Source: Paenirhizobium cremeum (GTDB lineage: Bacteria; Pseudomonadota; Alphaproteobacteria; Rhizobiales; Rhizobiaceae). Taken from it: 64,000 nt of DNA. The notes under the pieces were generated by a model that saw nothing but the letters and a program-made list of their open reading frames with translations, did no database searches and was not told where the DNA came from. Of the stretch, positions 25,068 through 34,561 are shown in pieces (the first letter of the stretch is position 1; every line of letters begins with the position of its first letter). The position numbers and the translations under genes are program-made. The stretch lies in NCBI RefSeq assembly GCF_022884085.1, contig NZ_JAGGCS010000001.1, forward strand, positions 427,251 through 491,250. Reading direction: 5' to 3'.

Positions 25068-27122
25068 ATGATCCGTCCCCTCGACCGCCTGATCCGTCCG
25101 AAATCGATCGCCGTCTATGGCGGCAAGGAGGCGCGCCGGGTCATCGAGCAATGCGACAAGATGGGGTTCGCCGGCGAGATCTGGCCGGTTCATCCGAAGC
25201 TGGACGAGATCTTCGGCCGCAAATGCTATCGCAGCACGGCCGACCTCCCCGCACCGCCCGACGCATCCTTTGTCGGCGTCAACCGGGAACTGACCATCGA
25301 CATCATCCGCGACCTGTCCGCCATCGGCGCGGGCGGCGCTGTCTGTTACGCCTCCGGTTTTCGTGAGGCAATGAGCGAATTGTCTGATGGCGGCGACCTG
25401 CAGGAAGCGCTCGTGGCCGCCGCCGGCGACATGCCGATCATCGGTCCCAACTGCTATGGCCTCATCAACATGCTGGACGGCGCCCTTCTCTGGCCGGACC
25501 AGCACGGCATGGTCCGCGCGACGAAAGGCGTCGCCATCCTCACGCAGTCGTCCAACATAGCCTGCAACATCTCCATGCAGACCCGCGGACTGCCGCTCGC
25601 CTATCTGATGACGGCCGGAAACCAGGCCCAGACAGGCCTTTCCGGCCTCGCCTGCGCCGTGCTTGAAGACCCACGCGTTACCGCTGTCGGACTCCATATC
25701 GAAGGCTTCGACGACATCCGCACCCTTGAGCGGCTGGCGCTGCGGGCCCGCGAGCTGAAGAAACCCGTCATTGCGCTGAAGGTCGGCAAGTCCGAAGCGG
25801 CGCGGAAGGCGACCGTCTCGCACACGGCGTCCCTCGCCGGCAACGACGCCGTCTCGGGCGCGATTCTGGAGCGTCTCGGCATCGGCCGGGTCCACAGCCT
25901 GCCGGCCATGCTGGAAACGCTGAAGCTGCTGCATCTCTACGGACCGCTCGAAAATAGCGATATCTCCTCCATGAGCTGCTCCGGTGGCGAGGCCTCGCTG
26001 ATGTCGGATGCCGCGGTCGGCCGGAACATCCACTATCGTGACCTGAAGCCCGAGCAACTGGGTCCCCTGCGTGAAAGCCTGGGCGAAATGGTGACGCTCG
26101 CCAATCCGCTCGATTATCACACCTTCGTCTGGGGCAATCTGGAACGCCAGACCACGGCCTTCACCGCAATGATGTCCGGTGGCTACACGATGAACCTTGT
26201 CGTACTCGATTTCCCACGCGGCGACCGTTGCGATTCCAGCGACTGGATGACGACGGTCGATGCCGTCGTGGCCGCCGCCCGCGCGACAGGCGCGCGCGCA
26301 GGTGTCGTCGCAAGCCTTGGCGAGAATATGCCGGAAGATATCGCGCTCGGCCTGATGGAAGAAAAGGTGGTGCCCTTCTCTGGTATCGACGAGGCGCTGA
26401 CCGCAGTAGAAACGGCAGCAGCAATCGGTTCCGCCTGGACAAAGCCGACGCCCGCCCCTCTGATAGATGCTGCCATCGTTGACGGCGAAGCCGTAATGCT
26501 CTTCGAGGACCAGGCCAAGGCAGAGCTTGCAGCTTTTGGCGTCCCCATCCCGAAAGGTCAGGTCGTTCGGACACCGGACGAGGCAGCAAAGGCAGCCGGC
26601 GAGATCGGCTTCCCGGTCGTGCTCAAGGGTCTCGGCGTTGCTCACAAGACCGAATCCGGCGCGGTTCGTCTCGACCTGCGCGATGCTGTTGCTGTGCGTG
26701 AAGCCGCGGCGCTAATGGTCTCCGTCGCAAACGGTTTTCTTGTCGAGGAAATGGCGCCAAAGCCGGTTGCCGAAATCATTATCGGCGCGATGCACGATCC
26801 CGTCGCCGGCCCGGTGCTGACGATTGGCGCGGGCGGAATTCTCGTTGAACTGCTCGAGGATAGCGCCATCCTGACACTGCCGACGACGTCGGATGCCATC
26901 AGTGAAACGATCGGACGCCTTAAGGTTTCGAAATTGCTGGACGGCTACCGCGGTGGACGGGCCGGCGACAAGAATGCATTGATACAAACCGTCGCAGCCG
27001 TGGCACATTATGTCGCAACCAATGCGACGAAAGTCGAAGAAGTCGACGTTAATCCCGTGATGGTGCTGCCGCATGGCATGGGCGTCGTCGCCGTCGACGC
27101 CCTGATCCGGAAGAGGAATTGA
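25068..27122 (+). CDS. NDP-forming acyl-CoA synthetase (CoA-binding, ligase and ATP-grasp domains)
   Basis: 684 residues. Residues ~1-130 form a CoA-binding Rossmann domain (RPKSIAVYGG...). Residues ~140-450 are the succinyl-CoA-synthetase-like ligase part with the phosphohistidine segment VSHTASLAGND (His near 251). Residues ~470-684 are an ATP-grasp domain (GFPVVLKGLGVAHKTESGAV, FLVEEMAPK). The fused order resembles the acetate-CoA ligase (NDP-forming) family. It would activate a carboxylic acid such as gamma-butyrobetaine, crotonobetaine or carnitine to its CoA ester, replacing the AMP-forming CaiC of enterobacteria. It ends 4 bases before caiD. Confidence 0.88.
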   Translation: MIRPLDRLIRPKSIAVYGGKEARRVIEQCDKMGFAGEIWPVHPKLDEIFGRKCYRSTADLPAPPDASFVGVNRELTIDIIRDLSAIGAGGAVCYASGFREAMSELSDGGDLQEALVAAAGDMPIIGPNCYGLINMLDGALLWPDQHGMVRATKGVAILTQSSNIACNISMQTRGLPLAYLMTAGNQAQTGLSGLACAVLEDPRVTAVGLHIEGFDDIRTLERLALRARELKKPVIALKVGKSEAARKATVSHTASLAGNDAVSGAILERLGIGRVHSLPAMLETLKLLHLYGPLENSDISSMSCSGGEASLMSDAAVGRNIHYRDLKPEQLGPLRESLGEMVTLANPLDYHTFVWGNLERQTTAFTAMMSGGYTMNLVVLDFPRGDRCDSSDWMTTVDAVVAAARATGARAGVVASLGENMPEDIALGLMEEKVVPFSGIDEALTAVETAAAIGSAWTKPTPAPLIDAAIVDGEAVMLFEDQAKAELAAFGVPIPKGQVVRTPDEAAKAAGEIGFPVVLKGLGVAHKTESGAVRLDLRDAVAVREAAALMVSVANGFLVEEMAPKPVAEIIIGAMHDPVAGPVLTIGAGGILVELLEDSAILTLPTTSDAISETIGRLKVSKLLDGYRGGRAGDKNALIQTVAAVAHYVATNATKVEEVDVNPVMVLPHGMGVVAVDALIRKRN

Positions 27123-27126
27123 CTGC

Positions 27127-27909
27127 ATGACCGACCCCATCCGCACCAGACGCGAAGGCGGCATCCTCGAAGTCACCATCGACCGCCCTAAGGCCAATGC
27201 CATCGACCTGAAGACCAGCCGCATCATGGGCGAGGTTTTCCGCGATTTTCGCGACGATCCGGAGCTGCGCGTCGCCATCGTGACCGCCGCCGGTGAGAAA
27301 TTCTTCTGTGCTGGCTGGGATCTCAAAGCCGCCGCCGCCGGCGATGCTGTCGACGGAGACTATGGCATCGGCGGTTTCGGCGGCATGCAGGAACTGCGCG
27401 ACCTCAACAAGCCGATCATCGCCGCGATCAACGGCATATGCTGCGGCGGCGGTTTCGAGATCGCCTTGTCGACCGATCTTATCCTCGCGGCGGAACACGC
27501 GACCTTCGCGCTTCCCGAAATCCGCTCGGGCACCGTGGCGGACGCCGCCTCGATCAAGCTGCCGAAGCGCATCCCTTATCACATCGCCATGGACATGCTG
27601 CTGACGGGCCGCTGGCTCGATGCGCAGGAAGGCCATCGCTGGGGCTTCGTCAACGAAATCCTTCCCGCCGACAAGCTGATGGAGCGAGCCTGGGAACTCG
27701 CCCGTCTGCTCGAAAGCGGCCCGCCGCTGGTCTATGCGGCGATCAAGGAAATCGTCCGCGATGCCGAGGGCAAGGACTTTCCGACCGCGATGAACAAGAT
27801 CACCAAGCGGCAATATCGCACGGTCGATATTCTCTATTCGAGCAAGGATCAGCTCGAAGGCGCCCGCGCCTTCGCGGAAAAGCGCGATCCCCTGTGGAAA
27901 GGACGATAG
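27127..27909 (+). CDS. caiD: Crotonobetainyl-CoA hydratase / carnitinyl-CoA dehydratase
   Basis: 260 residues of the enoyl-CoA hydratase family, with long stretches shared with Escherichia coli CaiD: LDRPKANAID-like N-terminus, AGWDLKAAA, GGGFEIAL, FALPEIRSG, and the C-terminal end FAEKRDP.WKGR. The two catalytic glutamates (in GGGFE and LPE) are conserved. The enzyme interconverts crotonobetainyl-CoA and L-carnitinyl-CoA. In this operon it should feed L-carnitine into the dehydrogenase/BKACE branch. Last gene of the catabolic block; the importer genes follow after 120 bases. Confidence 0.88.
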   Translation: MTDPIRTRREGGILEVTIDRPKANAIDLKTSRIMGEVFRDFRDDPELRVAIVTAAGEKFFCAGWDLKAAAAGDAVDGDYGIGGFGGMQELRDLNKPIIAAINGICCGGGFEIALSTDLILAAEHATFALPEIRSGTVADAASIKLPKRIPYHIAMDMLLTGRWLDAQEGHRWGFVNEILPADKLMERAWELARLLESGPPLVYAAIKEIVRDAEGKDFPTAMNKITKRQYRTVDILYSSKDQLEGARAFAEKRDPLWKGR

Positions 27910-28029
27910 AAAGATCGAGGGAGGCCTTCGGAGACCCGGCCTGATGCCACGGCATCGAAACGGTCCCCGCATCACGGAACAAAAACAACATGCCGGATGC
28001 GCCCAACCAACCAGAGAAGGAACAGGCTA

Positions 28030-29619
28030 ATGAACGATTATACGAAATACCTCGCAGGTCGTGTCACATCCGCCGGCATGAACCGTCGTGAATTCATGGG
28101 GCGGGCCATGGCCGCAGGCTTGACGCTTACGGCCGCAAGCAGCCTTTTCGCCGCCAGCGCCGAAGCCCAGGAACCCAAGAAGGGCGGTCACCTGAAGCTC
28201 GGCCTTGAAGGCGGCTCCGCCACCGACAGCAAGGACCCCGCAAAATTCCTGTCCCAGTTCATGTTCTGCGTCGGCCGTTGCTGGGGCGACATGCTGGTCG
28301 AAAGCGACCCGCTGACCGGCGCTGCCGTTCCTGCTCTTGCCGAGAGCTGGGAGCCCTCCGCGGACGCCGCCACCTGGACCTTCAAGATCCGCAAGGGCGT
28401 GCAGTTCCACGACGGCAAGGAACTGACGGTCGACGATGTTGTCGCCACGCTCAAGCGCCACACCGACGAAAAGTCGGAATCGGGCGCACTCGGCGTGATG
28501 AAGTCGATCAAGGAAATCAAGAAGGACGGCGACAATCTCGTTCTCGTGCTCACCGAGGGCAATGCGGACATGCCGCTGCTCCTCACCGACTACCACCTCG
28601 TCATCCAGCCGAATGGCGGCAATGACGATCCGCTGGCCTCGATCGGCACCGGCCCCTACAAGCTGACGAGCTTCGAGGCCGGCGTTCGCGCGACCTTCGA
28701 AAAGAACCCGAACGACTGGCGTTCCGACCGCGGCTATGTCGACTCGATCGAGATCATCGGCATGAACGATGCCACCGCCCGCATCGCGGCGCTGTCGTCA
28801 GGTCAGGTTCACTACATCAACCGCGTCGATCCGAAGACGGTGGCGCTCCTGAAGCGCGCCCCGAATGTCGAGATCCTCAACACCTCCGGCCGCGGCCACT
28901 ACGTCTTCATCATGCACTGCAACACCGCGCCGTTCGACAATAACGATCTGCGGCTTGCGCTGAAATACGCCATGGACCGCGAGACAATGGTGGAAAAGAT
29001 CCTCGGCGGCTACGGCAAGGTCGGCAACGACTTCCCGATCAACAACACCTACGCCCTCTTCCCCGAAGGCATCGAGCAGCGCGCCTACGATCCCGACAAG
29101 GCGGCTTTCCACTTCAAGAAGTCGGGTCATTCCGGCTCGGTGCTGTTGCGCACCTCGGAAGTCGCGTTCCCCGGCGCCGTCGATGCGGCGGTCCTCTACC
29201 AGCAGAGCGCCAAGAAGGCCGGCATCGACATCGAAGTGAAGCGCGAGCCGGGTGACGGATACTGGTCGAACGTCTGGAACGTCCAGCCCTTCTCCACCTC
29301 CTACTGGGGCGGTCGCCCGACCCAGGACCAGATGTATTCCACCGCCTATCTTTCGACGGCGGACTGGAACGACACCCGCTTCCTGCGTCCGGACTTCGAC
29401 AAACTCCTGCTGCAGGCCCGCTCGGAACTCGACGAGACCAAGCGCAAGGAAATGTATCGCGAGATGGCGATGATGGTCCGCGACGAAGGCGGCCTGATCC
29501 TGCCGATGTTCAACGACTTCGTGAACGCGGCAAGCACTAAGGTGAAGGGCTACGTTCACGATATCGGCAACGACATGTCGAACGGCTACGTCGCCACCCG
29601 CGTCTGGCTCGAAAGTTGA
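28030..29619 (+). CDS. Peptide/opine-type ABC substrate-binding protein (SBP_bac_5)
   Basis: 529 residues from ATG 28030 with GAAGGAA upstream. A twin-arginine-type leader (MNRREFMGRAM, then LTLTAASSLFAASAEA) suggests Tat export. The mature part is a class C binding protein (family 5): GGHLKLGLEGG, LAESWEPSADAATWTFKIR, and the C-terminal GLILPMFNDF. Known ligands of the family are peptides, opines, nickel complexes and oligosaccharides. It is followed by its permeases and a double ATPase, and preceded by the carnitine genes, so it may import a carnitine-related compound. It has a close paralogue at 35488. Confidence 0.88.
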   Translation: MNDYTKYLAGRVTSAGMNRREFMGRAMAAGLTLTAASSLFAASAEAQEPKKGGHLKLGLEGGSATDSKDPAKFLSQFMFCVGRCWGDMLVESDPLTGAAVPALAESWEPSADAATWTFKIRKGVQFHDGKELTVDDVVATLKRHTDEKSESGALGVMKSIKEIKKDGDNLVLVLTEGNADMPLLLTDYHLVIQPNGGNDDPLASIGTGPYKLTSFEAGVRATFEKNPNDWRSDRGYVDSIEIIGMNDATARIAALSSGQVHYINRVDPKTVALLKRAPNVEILNTSGRGHYVFIMHCNTAPFDNNDLRLALKYAMDRETMVEKILGGYGKVGNDFPINNTYALFPEGIEQRAYDPDKAAFHFKKSGHSGSVLLRTSEVAFPGAVDAAVLYQQSAKKAGIDIEVKREPGDGYWSNVWNVQPFSTSYWGGRPTQDQMYSTAYLSTADWNDTRFLRPDFDKLLLQARSELDETKRKEMYREMAMMVRDEGGLILPMFNDFVNAASTKVKGYVHDIGNDMSNGYVATRVWLES

Positions 29620-29663
29620 CGAAAATGAGGCAGGGCCGCATGATGCGCCCCTGACATTTCACG

Positions 29664-29695
29664 GGGATCCGCACGCCGACAGGACTGCGGGTCCC
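29664..29695 (+). terminator. Hairpin between binding-protein and permease genes
   Basis: GGGATCCGCA (29664-29673) pairs with TGCGGGTCCC (29686-29695) over 10 bp with one G-T pair, followed by GCTCGATTTTT. It is a likely attenuator favouring the binding protein. Confidence 0.6.
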
Positions 29696-29727
29696 GCTCG
29701 ATTTTTCATAAAGCCATACCGGAGCCC

Positions 29728-30732
29728 ATGACCCATTTGCCTGACGCCGGTTCGCCGTCACTCAGATTTCGCGAACGATATCCGCTGGTTGCGCTGATCC
29801 TTCAGCGCCTCCTCCTCAGTCTCGGCCTGCTGATCGCCGTATCCATGTTGATCTATGGCGGTGTCGAAGCGCTGCCGGGCGATTTCGCGACGACCTATCT
29901 CGGCCAGTCGGCCACGCCGCAGGCCGTTGCCAACATCCGTTCGGAACTCGGCCTCGACCGTCCCATCGTCGCCCGATATTTCGAATGGCTCGGCAACGCG
30001 CTGCATGGCGATTTCGGTACCTCTTGGGCAAGCCGCAATTCCGTGACGGAGCAGATCGGCAAGCGCTTGGGCAATTCGCTGGCGCTTGCGGGACTGGCGG
30101 CGGCGATATCCGTGCCGCTGGCCGTAGGTCTCGGCATGCTGGCTGTGCATTTCCGCAACCGGATGCCGGACCGCATCATCAACATCGTGTCCCTGGCTGC
30201 GATCTCGCTTCCCGAATTCTTCATCGGCTACCTGCTGATCCTGTTCTTCGCCATCAACTTCGGCATCGCCACCTTCCCCGCGACCGTGCATGACGGCATG
30301 ACCATATCCGAACGGCTGCAGGCCATGGCGCTGCCGACGGCAACACTCGTTCTCGTCGTTCTCGCCCATATGATGCGCATGACCCGCGCCGCTATCCTGT
30401 CGGTCATGTCTTCGGCCTATATGGAAACCGCGGAACTCAAGGGCCTTTCCGCCTTCCGCGCCATCGTAAGGCATGCAGCGCCCAACGCGCTCGCCCCGAT
30501 CGTCAACGTCGTGGCGCTCAACCTTGCCTATCTCGTGGTCGGCGTGGTCGTGGTCGAGGTGGTCTTCGTCTATCCCGGCATGGGCCAGTACATGGTTGAC
30601 GCCGTGACCGTCCGCGACATGCCCGTCGTGCAGGCCTGCGGCCTGATCTTCGCCGCCGTCTACATCTTCCTGAACATGCTGGCCGATATCATCGCGATCA
30701 TCGCCAATCCGAGACTGAGGCATCCCCGATGA
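29728..30732 (+). CDS. ABC transporter permease (DppB/OppB-like)
   Basis: 334 residues and six membrane helices with the large periplasmic loop typical of OppB/DppB. Visible are RLLLSLGLLIAVSMLIYGG, the segment LGLDRPIVARYFEWLGNALHGDFGTSW (shown here as family hallmark only by its first part GLDRPIVARY) and the EAA-like ETAELKGLSAFRAIVRHA. It overlaps the next gene by 4 bases (ATGA at 30729). Confidence 0.9.
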   Translation: MTHLPDAGSPSLRFRERYPLVALILQRLLLSLGLLIAVSMLIYGGVEALPGDFATTYLGQSATPQAVANIRSELGLDRPIVARYFEWLGNALHGDFGTSWASRNSVTEQIGKRLGNSLALAGLAAAISVPLAVGLGMLAVHFRNRMPDRIINIVSLAAISLPEFFIGYLLILFFAINFGIATFPATVHDGMTISERLQAMALPTATLVLVVLAHMMRMTRAAILSVMSSAYMETAELKGLSAFRAIVRHAAPNALAPIVNVVALNLAYLVVGVVVVEVVFVYPGMGQYMVDAVTVRDMPVVQACGLIFAAVYIFLNMLADIIAIIANPRLRHPR

Positions 30733-31556
30733 GGCTGAGAGATATCCCTGTTAGCGCCTGGGTCGGCATTCTCGGCATCCTCACGGCTTTCGTCTGTGCC
30801 ATCTTCGCGCCCTATATCGCCCCGTTCGGCGAACGCGACATCGTCGGCGGCGTATGGGAACCGATAGGCGGCTCCTATCTGCTCGGCACCGACAATCTCG
30901 GCCGCGACCTCCTGTCCCGCATGATCTATGGCGCCCGCACGACACTTTTCGTGGCGCTTGCCGCAACCGTCCTGTCCTTCTCGCTCGGTATCTTCCTGAG
31001 CTTTACGGCGGCGGTCTCGCGCGGCCTGATCGATCAGACGCTATCGCGCTTCAACGACCTGATGATGTCGATCCCGACGCTGATCTTCGCACTGGTCGTT
31101 CTGGCCGTCCTGCCGCAGAACCTTTTTGTCCTGATCCTCGTCATGGCGGTCCTCGACTCGACCCGCGTCTACCGCCTCGGCCGCGCCGTGGCGCTCGATG
31201 TCGCGGTGATGGAATTCGTGGAAGCGGCAAGACTTCGCGGCGAAGGCACGCTATGGATCATCTTCCGGGAAATCCTGCCCAACACGCTTTCGCCGCTTCT
31301 GGCCGAATTCGGCCTGCGCTTCGCCTTCTCCATCCTGTTCCTCTCCACCCTCTCCTTCCTCGGCCTTGGCATCCAGCCGCCGGCCGCCGACTGGGGCGGC
31401 ATGGTGAAGGACAACAAGGACGGCATCATTTTCGGCATTTCCGCAGCCCTCGTGCCGGGCTCGGCCATTGCCGCCCTTGCCGTCTGCGTCAACCTGGTGG
31501 TCGACTGGCTGCTGAAACGAACCTCCAGCCTGAAGGGAGGCCGCGGCGATGCCTGA
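30729..31556 (+). CDS. ABC transporter permease (DppC/OppC-like)
   Basis: 275 residues. N-terminal helix, then the GTDNLGRDLLSRMIYGAR motif characteristic of the DppC branch, four to five further helices and the EAA loop FVEAARLRGEGTLWIIFRE. Its start overlaps the preceding gene by 4 bases and its end overlaps the ATPase gene by 8 bases, so the whole importer is translationally coupled. Confidence 0.91.
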   Translation: MRLRDIPVSAWVGILGILTAFVCAIFAPYIAPFGERDIVGGVWEPIGGSYLLGTDNLGRDLLSRMIYGARTTLFVALAATVLSFSLGIFLSFTAAVSRGLIDQTLSRFNDLMMSIPTLIFALVVLAVLPQNLFVLILVMAVLDSTRVYRLGRAVALDVAVMEFVEAARLRGEGTLWIIFREILPNTLSPLLAEFGLRFAFSILFLSTLSFLGLGIQPPAADWGGMVKDNKDGIIFGISAALVPGSAIAALAVCVNLVVDWLLKRTSSLKGGRGDA

Positions 31557-33180
31557 ACTTCTTTCCGTCCGCAATCTCAAGATCGAAGCCACCAGCTATC
31601 CGCCGGGCGAGCCGCCGAAGAACGTCACCATCGTCGAAGGCGTCTCCTTCGACCTGCAAAAGGGCAAGGTTCTCGGCCTGATCGGCGAGTCCGGCGCCGG
31701 CAAGTCCACCATCGGCCTGTCGGCACTCGCCTATGGCCGCGGCGGCGTGCGCATCACCGGCGGCGAAGTGCTGCTGGACGGCGAAAACATCCTGGCGCTC
31801 GACAAGGGCGGCATCCGCAAGGTGCGCGGCGCGCGCGTCTGTTATGTGGCGCAGTCCGCCGCCGCCGCCTTCAACCCGGCCCACAAGCTCGGCGACCAGG
31901 TGATCGAGGCAACGCTCACCCACGGGCTGATGACCGTCGAGGAAGCCCGCGCCCGCGCCGTCTACCTCTTCGGGGTGCTCGGCCTACCGGACCCGAAACA
32001 CTTCGGCGACCGCTATCCGCATCAGGTATCCGGCGGCCAGTTGCAGCGCGCCATGACGGCCATGGCGCTCTGCCCGAACCCCGAACTGATCGTCTTCGAC
32101 GAGCCGACCACGGCCCTTGATGTCACCACCCAGATCGATGTCCTTGCCGCGATCAAGCACGCTATCGAGGAAACCCACACCGCAGCGCTCTATATCACCC
32201 ACGATCTCGCGGTGGTCGCCCAGATCTCCGACGATATCATGGTCCTGCGCCACGGAAAGACTGTCGAATACGGTTCGACGCAGCAGATCATTGAGGAGCC
32301 CCGGCAGGACTATACTCGCGCCCTGGTCAATGTCCGACAGGCAAGGAAGGACGAGGCCGCCGATCAGTCGAGCGCGCTGCTGAAGGTCGAGAACGTTACG
32401 GCAGGCTATCCGAATGGCTTCAGGGTCCTGCACGACGTTTCACTGCACCTGCCGAAGGGCCAGACACTGGCGGTCGTCGGCGAGAGCGGATCGGGCAAGT
32501 CGACGCTCGCCCGCGTCATCACCGGCCTCCTTCCCCCGCTTCAGGGCAGTATCAACTTCGACGGACGCCAACTGCCGCCGGCGCTCTCCGGCCGCGCACG
32601 CGACGACCTGCGCCGCATCCAGCTTATCTATCAGATGGCCGACACGGCGATGAACCCGCGCCAGACCGTTCGCGACATCATCGGCCGTCCGCTGACTTTC
32701 TACTATGGCCTCCATGGAGCGGCGAAGACGGCCCGGGTCAAGGAACTGCTGGAACAGATCGAAATGGGTTCCGGCTTCGTCGATCGCTTCCCCGCAGAGC
32801 TTTCAGGCGGCCAGAAGCAGCGCGTGGCGATTGCCCGGGCGCTTGCGGCAAAGCCCGAACTGCTGCTCTGCGACGAGCCAACCTCGGCGCTTGATCCGCT
32901 GGTCGCGGAAGGCATCCTGAAGCTCCTCATGCGCCTGCAAGAGGAAACCAAGCTTTCCTACGTGTTCATCACCCATGACATCGCCATCGTCCGCGCCATC
33001 GCCGACAGCGTCGCCGTGATGCATCGAGGCCGGCTGGTGCGCTTCGGCCCCAAATCGAAGGTGCTGGAGCCTCCTTTCGACGATTATACGGACCTGCTGC
33101 TGAAATCCGTCCCCGAAATGGAAATCGGCTGGCTGGAAAAGGCCTTGGCGACCCGGAAGATGGCAAGCGCCGGAAATTGA
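31549..33180 (+). CDS. ABC transporter fused double ATPase (DppDF-like)
   Basis: 543 residues with two complete nucleotide-binding domains. First domain: Walker [10 protein letters not shown], signature [15 protein letters not shown], Walker [12 protein letters not shown]. Second domain (from about residue 280): GESGSGKST, signature [15 protein letters not shown], Walker [12 protein letters not shown]. The domains correspond to separate DppD and DppF in other bacteria. Starts 8 bases before the stop of the permease gene. It energises the importer; no separate ATPase gene is needed. Confidence 0.93.
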   Translation: MPELLSVRNLKIEATSYPPGEPPKNVTIVEGVSFDLQKGKVLGLIGESGAGKSTIGLSALAYGRGGVRITGGEVLLDGENILALDKGGIRKVRGARVCYVAQSAAAAFNPAHKLGDQVIEATLTHGLMTVEEARARAVYLFGVLGLPDPKHFGDRYPHQVSGGQLQRAMTAMALCPNPELIVFDEPTTALDVTTQIDVLAAIKHAIEETHTAALYITHDLAVVAQISDDIMVLRHGKTVEYGSTQQIIEEPRQDYTRALVNVRQARKDEAADQSSALLKVENVTAGYPNGFRVLHDVSLHLPKGQTLAVVGESGSGKSTLARVITGLLPPLQGSINFDGRQLPPALSGRARDDLRRIQLIYQMADTAMNPRQTVRDIIGRPLTFYYGLHGAAKTARVKELLEQIEMGSGFVDRFPAELSGGQKQRVAIARALAAKPELLLCDEPTSALDPLVAEGILKLLMRLQEETKLSYVFITHDIAIVRAIADSVAVMHRGRLVRFGPKSKVLEPPFDDYTDLLLKSVPEMEIGWLEKALATRKMASAGN

Positions 33181-33191
33181 AGCGTTTGCCG

Positions 33192-33212
33192 CCCGGCCTC
33201 CATCCGGCCGGG
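33192..33212 (+). terminator. Hairpin after the importer operon
   Basis: CCCGGCC (33192-33198) pairs with GGCCGGG (33206-33212) 11 bases after the ATPase stop. No T-run follows, so factor-independent termination would be weak. Confidence 0.4.
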
Positions 33213-33373
33213 AGAGAAGAACGCCCGACCGATTTCACTTAGGTGTTGCAGCACATACTTGTTGCAATGCGGCAACGCTTTGGAATACTATACAATCAAA
33301 AGTAATAATTGCAGACACTCTTATCTATTTATTTGCGCAGCAGCGCGTTCATTTTCCCGGAGCATCGATCGAA

Positions 33374-34522
33374 ATGATGCGGTTTACCTCACTCGACTCC
33401 CTTCGGGGAATTGCGGCTCTGACGGTCGTTCTTCACCATATCTTCCTCACTTTTCCGCAGGCGATCGTACCGATCGATCTTTCCAGCCTGTCGGTCTGGC
33501 TGGACCCGGTCACGTATCTGCGATATTCGCCGCTGCGCACCATCGTCGGCGGAAGGCCCGCCGTTATTCTTTTCTTCGCCTTGAGCGGCTTCGTGCTGGC
33601 CCTGCCCTTTGCGGTCGGTCGAAGCACGCCCTATCCGAGCTATCTGGTGAAGCGCTTCTGCCGGATTTATATCCCCTTCGCCGCCTCCATCGCCTTTGCC
33701 GCTGTGCTCGCATCGCTGTCGCCGGCAGGGCCGATCCAGGGCCTCAGCGACTGGTTCAACATGAAATCCTGGACAGAACCGGTCACCATCAGGCTCATCC
33801 TCAGCCACCTTCTGATGCTCGGCACGCAATCCACCATGGACCTCAACAACGTCATGTGGAGCCTGGTGCACGAAATGCGGATTTCGCTGTTCTTTCCCCT
33901 GATCGCACTTTTCCTCCTCCGCGCCCGGCGGATCGCATTGCCGGTCTTTTTCATTGTCTGGCTTCTCGCCAGCGCGATCATCATGCTGTTCAAGCCGGAC
34001 CCGCTGACACGGTCGCTGCTCGATACGGCCATCTATACGCTGTTCTTCGCCCTCGGCGCGCAGATGGCGATCGACCGCACACGAATTACGGACATCGTGT
34101 CGACCCTTAGCCGTCCCGCATTGTGGAGTGGCCTGGCGCTTGCGTTCACCCTTTTCGCAGTGCCGCCCGGCCTGCCGGGAGCGGAGCTTCTATACGGACT
34201 GGCCTCCGTCATGGTCATCGCCGCAGCCCTTGAAAACAACGGTTTTCGCACAGCGCTGGAACATGACGGATGCCAGTGGCTTGGCCGGATTTCCTACAGC
34301 CTCTACCTGTTCCATCTTCCCATCCTGCTGTTCCTGTTCCGCTGGTTCTACGGCGAAATTCATCCCGCGCTGATTATCGCGGCAGCGATTGCGATAATCG
34401 TGCCGGTCGCTGCATTGGCCTACAAAAGCGTGGAGGTCCCCTCCATGGCGCTTGGTCGTCGCCTCGGCGCCGCTTTGGCTCCAGAAACCGGCAAGGTCAG
34501 GCAATCGAGCGGGGTTTCCTGA
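33374..34522 (+). CDS. Acyltransferase family 3 (OafA/NodX-like) membrane protein
   Basis: 382 residues with about ten membrane helices. The N-terminal SLRGIAALTVVLHHI holds the conserved RG and catalytic-type His of the family; FFALSGFVLALPF follows. These integral membrane enzymes transfer acyl groups (often acetyl or succinyl) to surface polysaccharides, lipids or secreted compounds. Two ATGs at the start (33374, 33377). An AT-rich upstream stretch with TATACAAT near 33290 gives it its own promoter. No polysaccharide genes are nearby, so the acceptor is unknown. Confidence 0.85.
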   Translation: MMRFTSLDSLRGIAALTVVLHHIFLTFPQAIVPIDLSSLSVWLDPVTYLRYSPLRTIVGGRPAVILFFALSGFVLALPFAVGRSTPYPSYLVKRFCRIYIPFAASIAFAAVLASLSPAGPIQGLSDWFNMKSWTEPVTIRLILSHLLMLGTQSTMDLNNVMWSLVHEMRISLFFPLIALFLLRARRIALPVFFIVWLLASAIIMLFKPDPLTRSLLDTAIYTLFFALGAQMAIDRTRITDIVSTLSRPALWSGLALAFTLFAVPPGLPGAELLYGLASVMVIAAALENNGFRTALEHDGCQWLGRISYSLYLFHLPILLFLFRWFYGEIHPALIIAAAIAIIVPVAALAYKSVEVPSMALGRRLGAALAPETGKVRQSSGVS

Positions 34523-34561
34523 AACCGGGCGCCGAAACCTTCGGCATCGGTACCATCCGTC

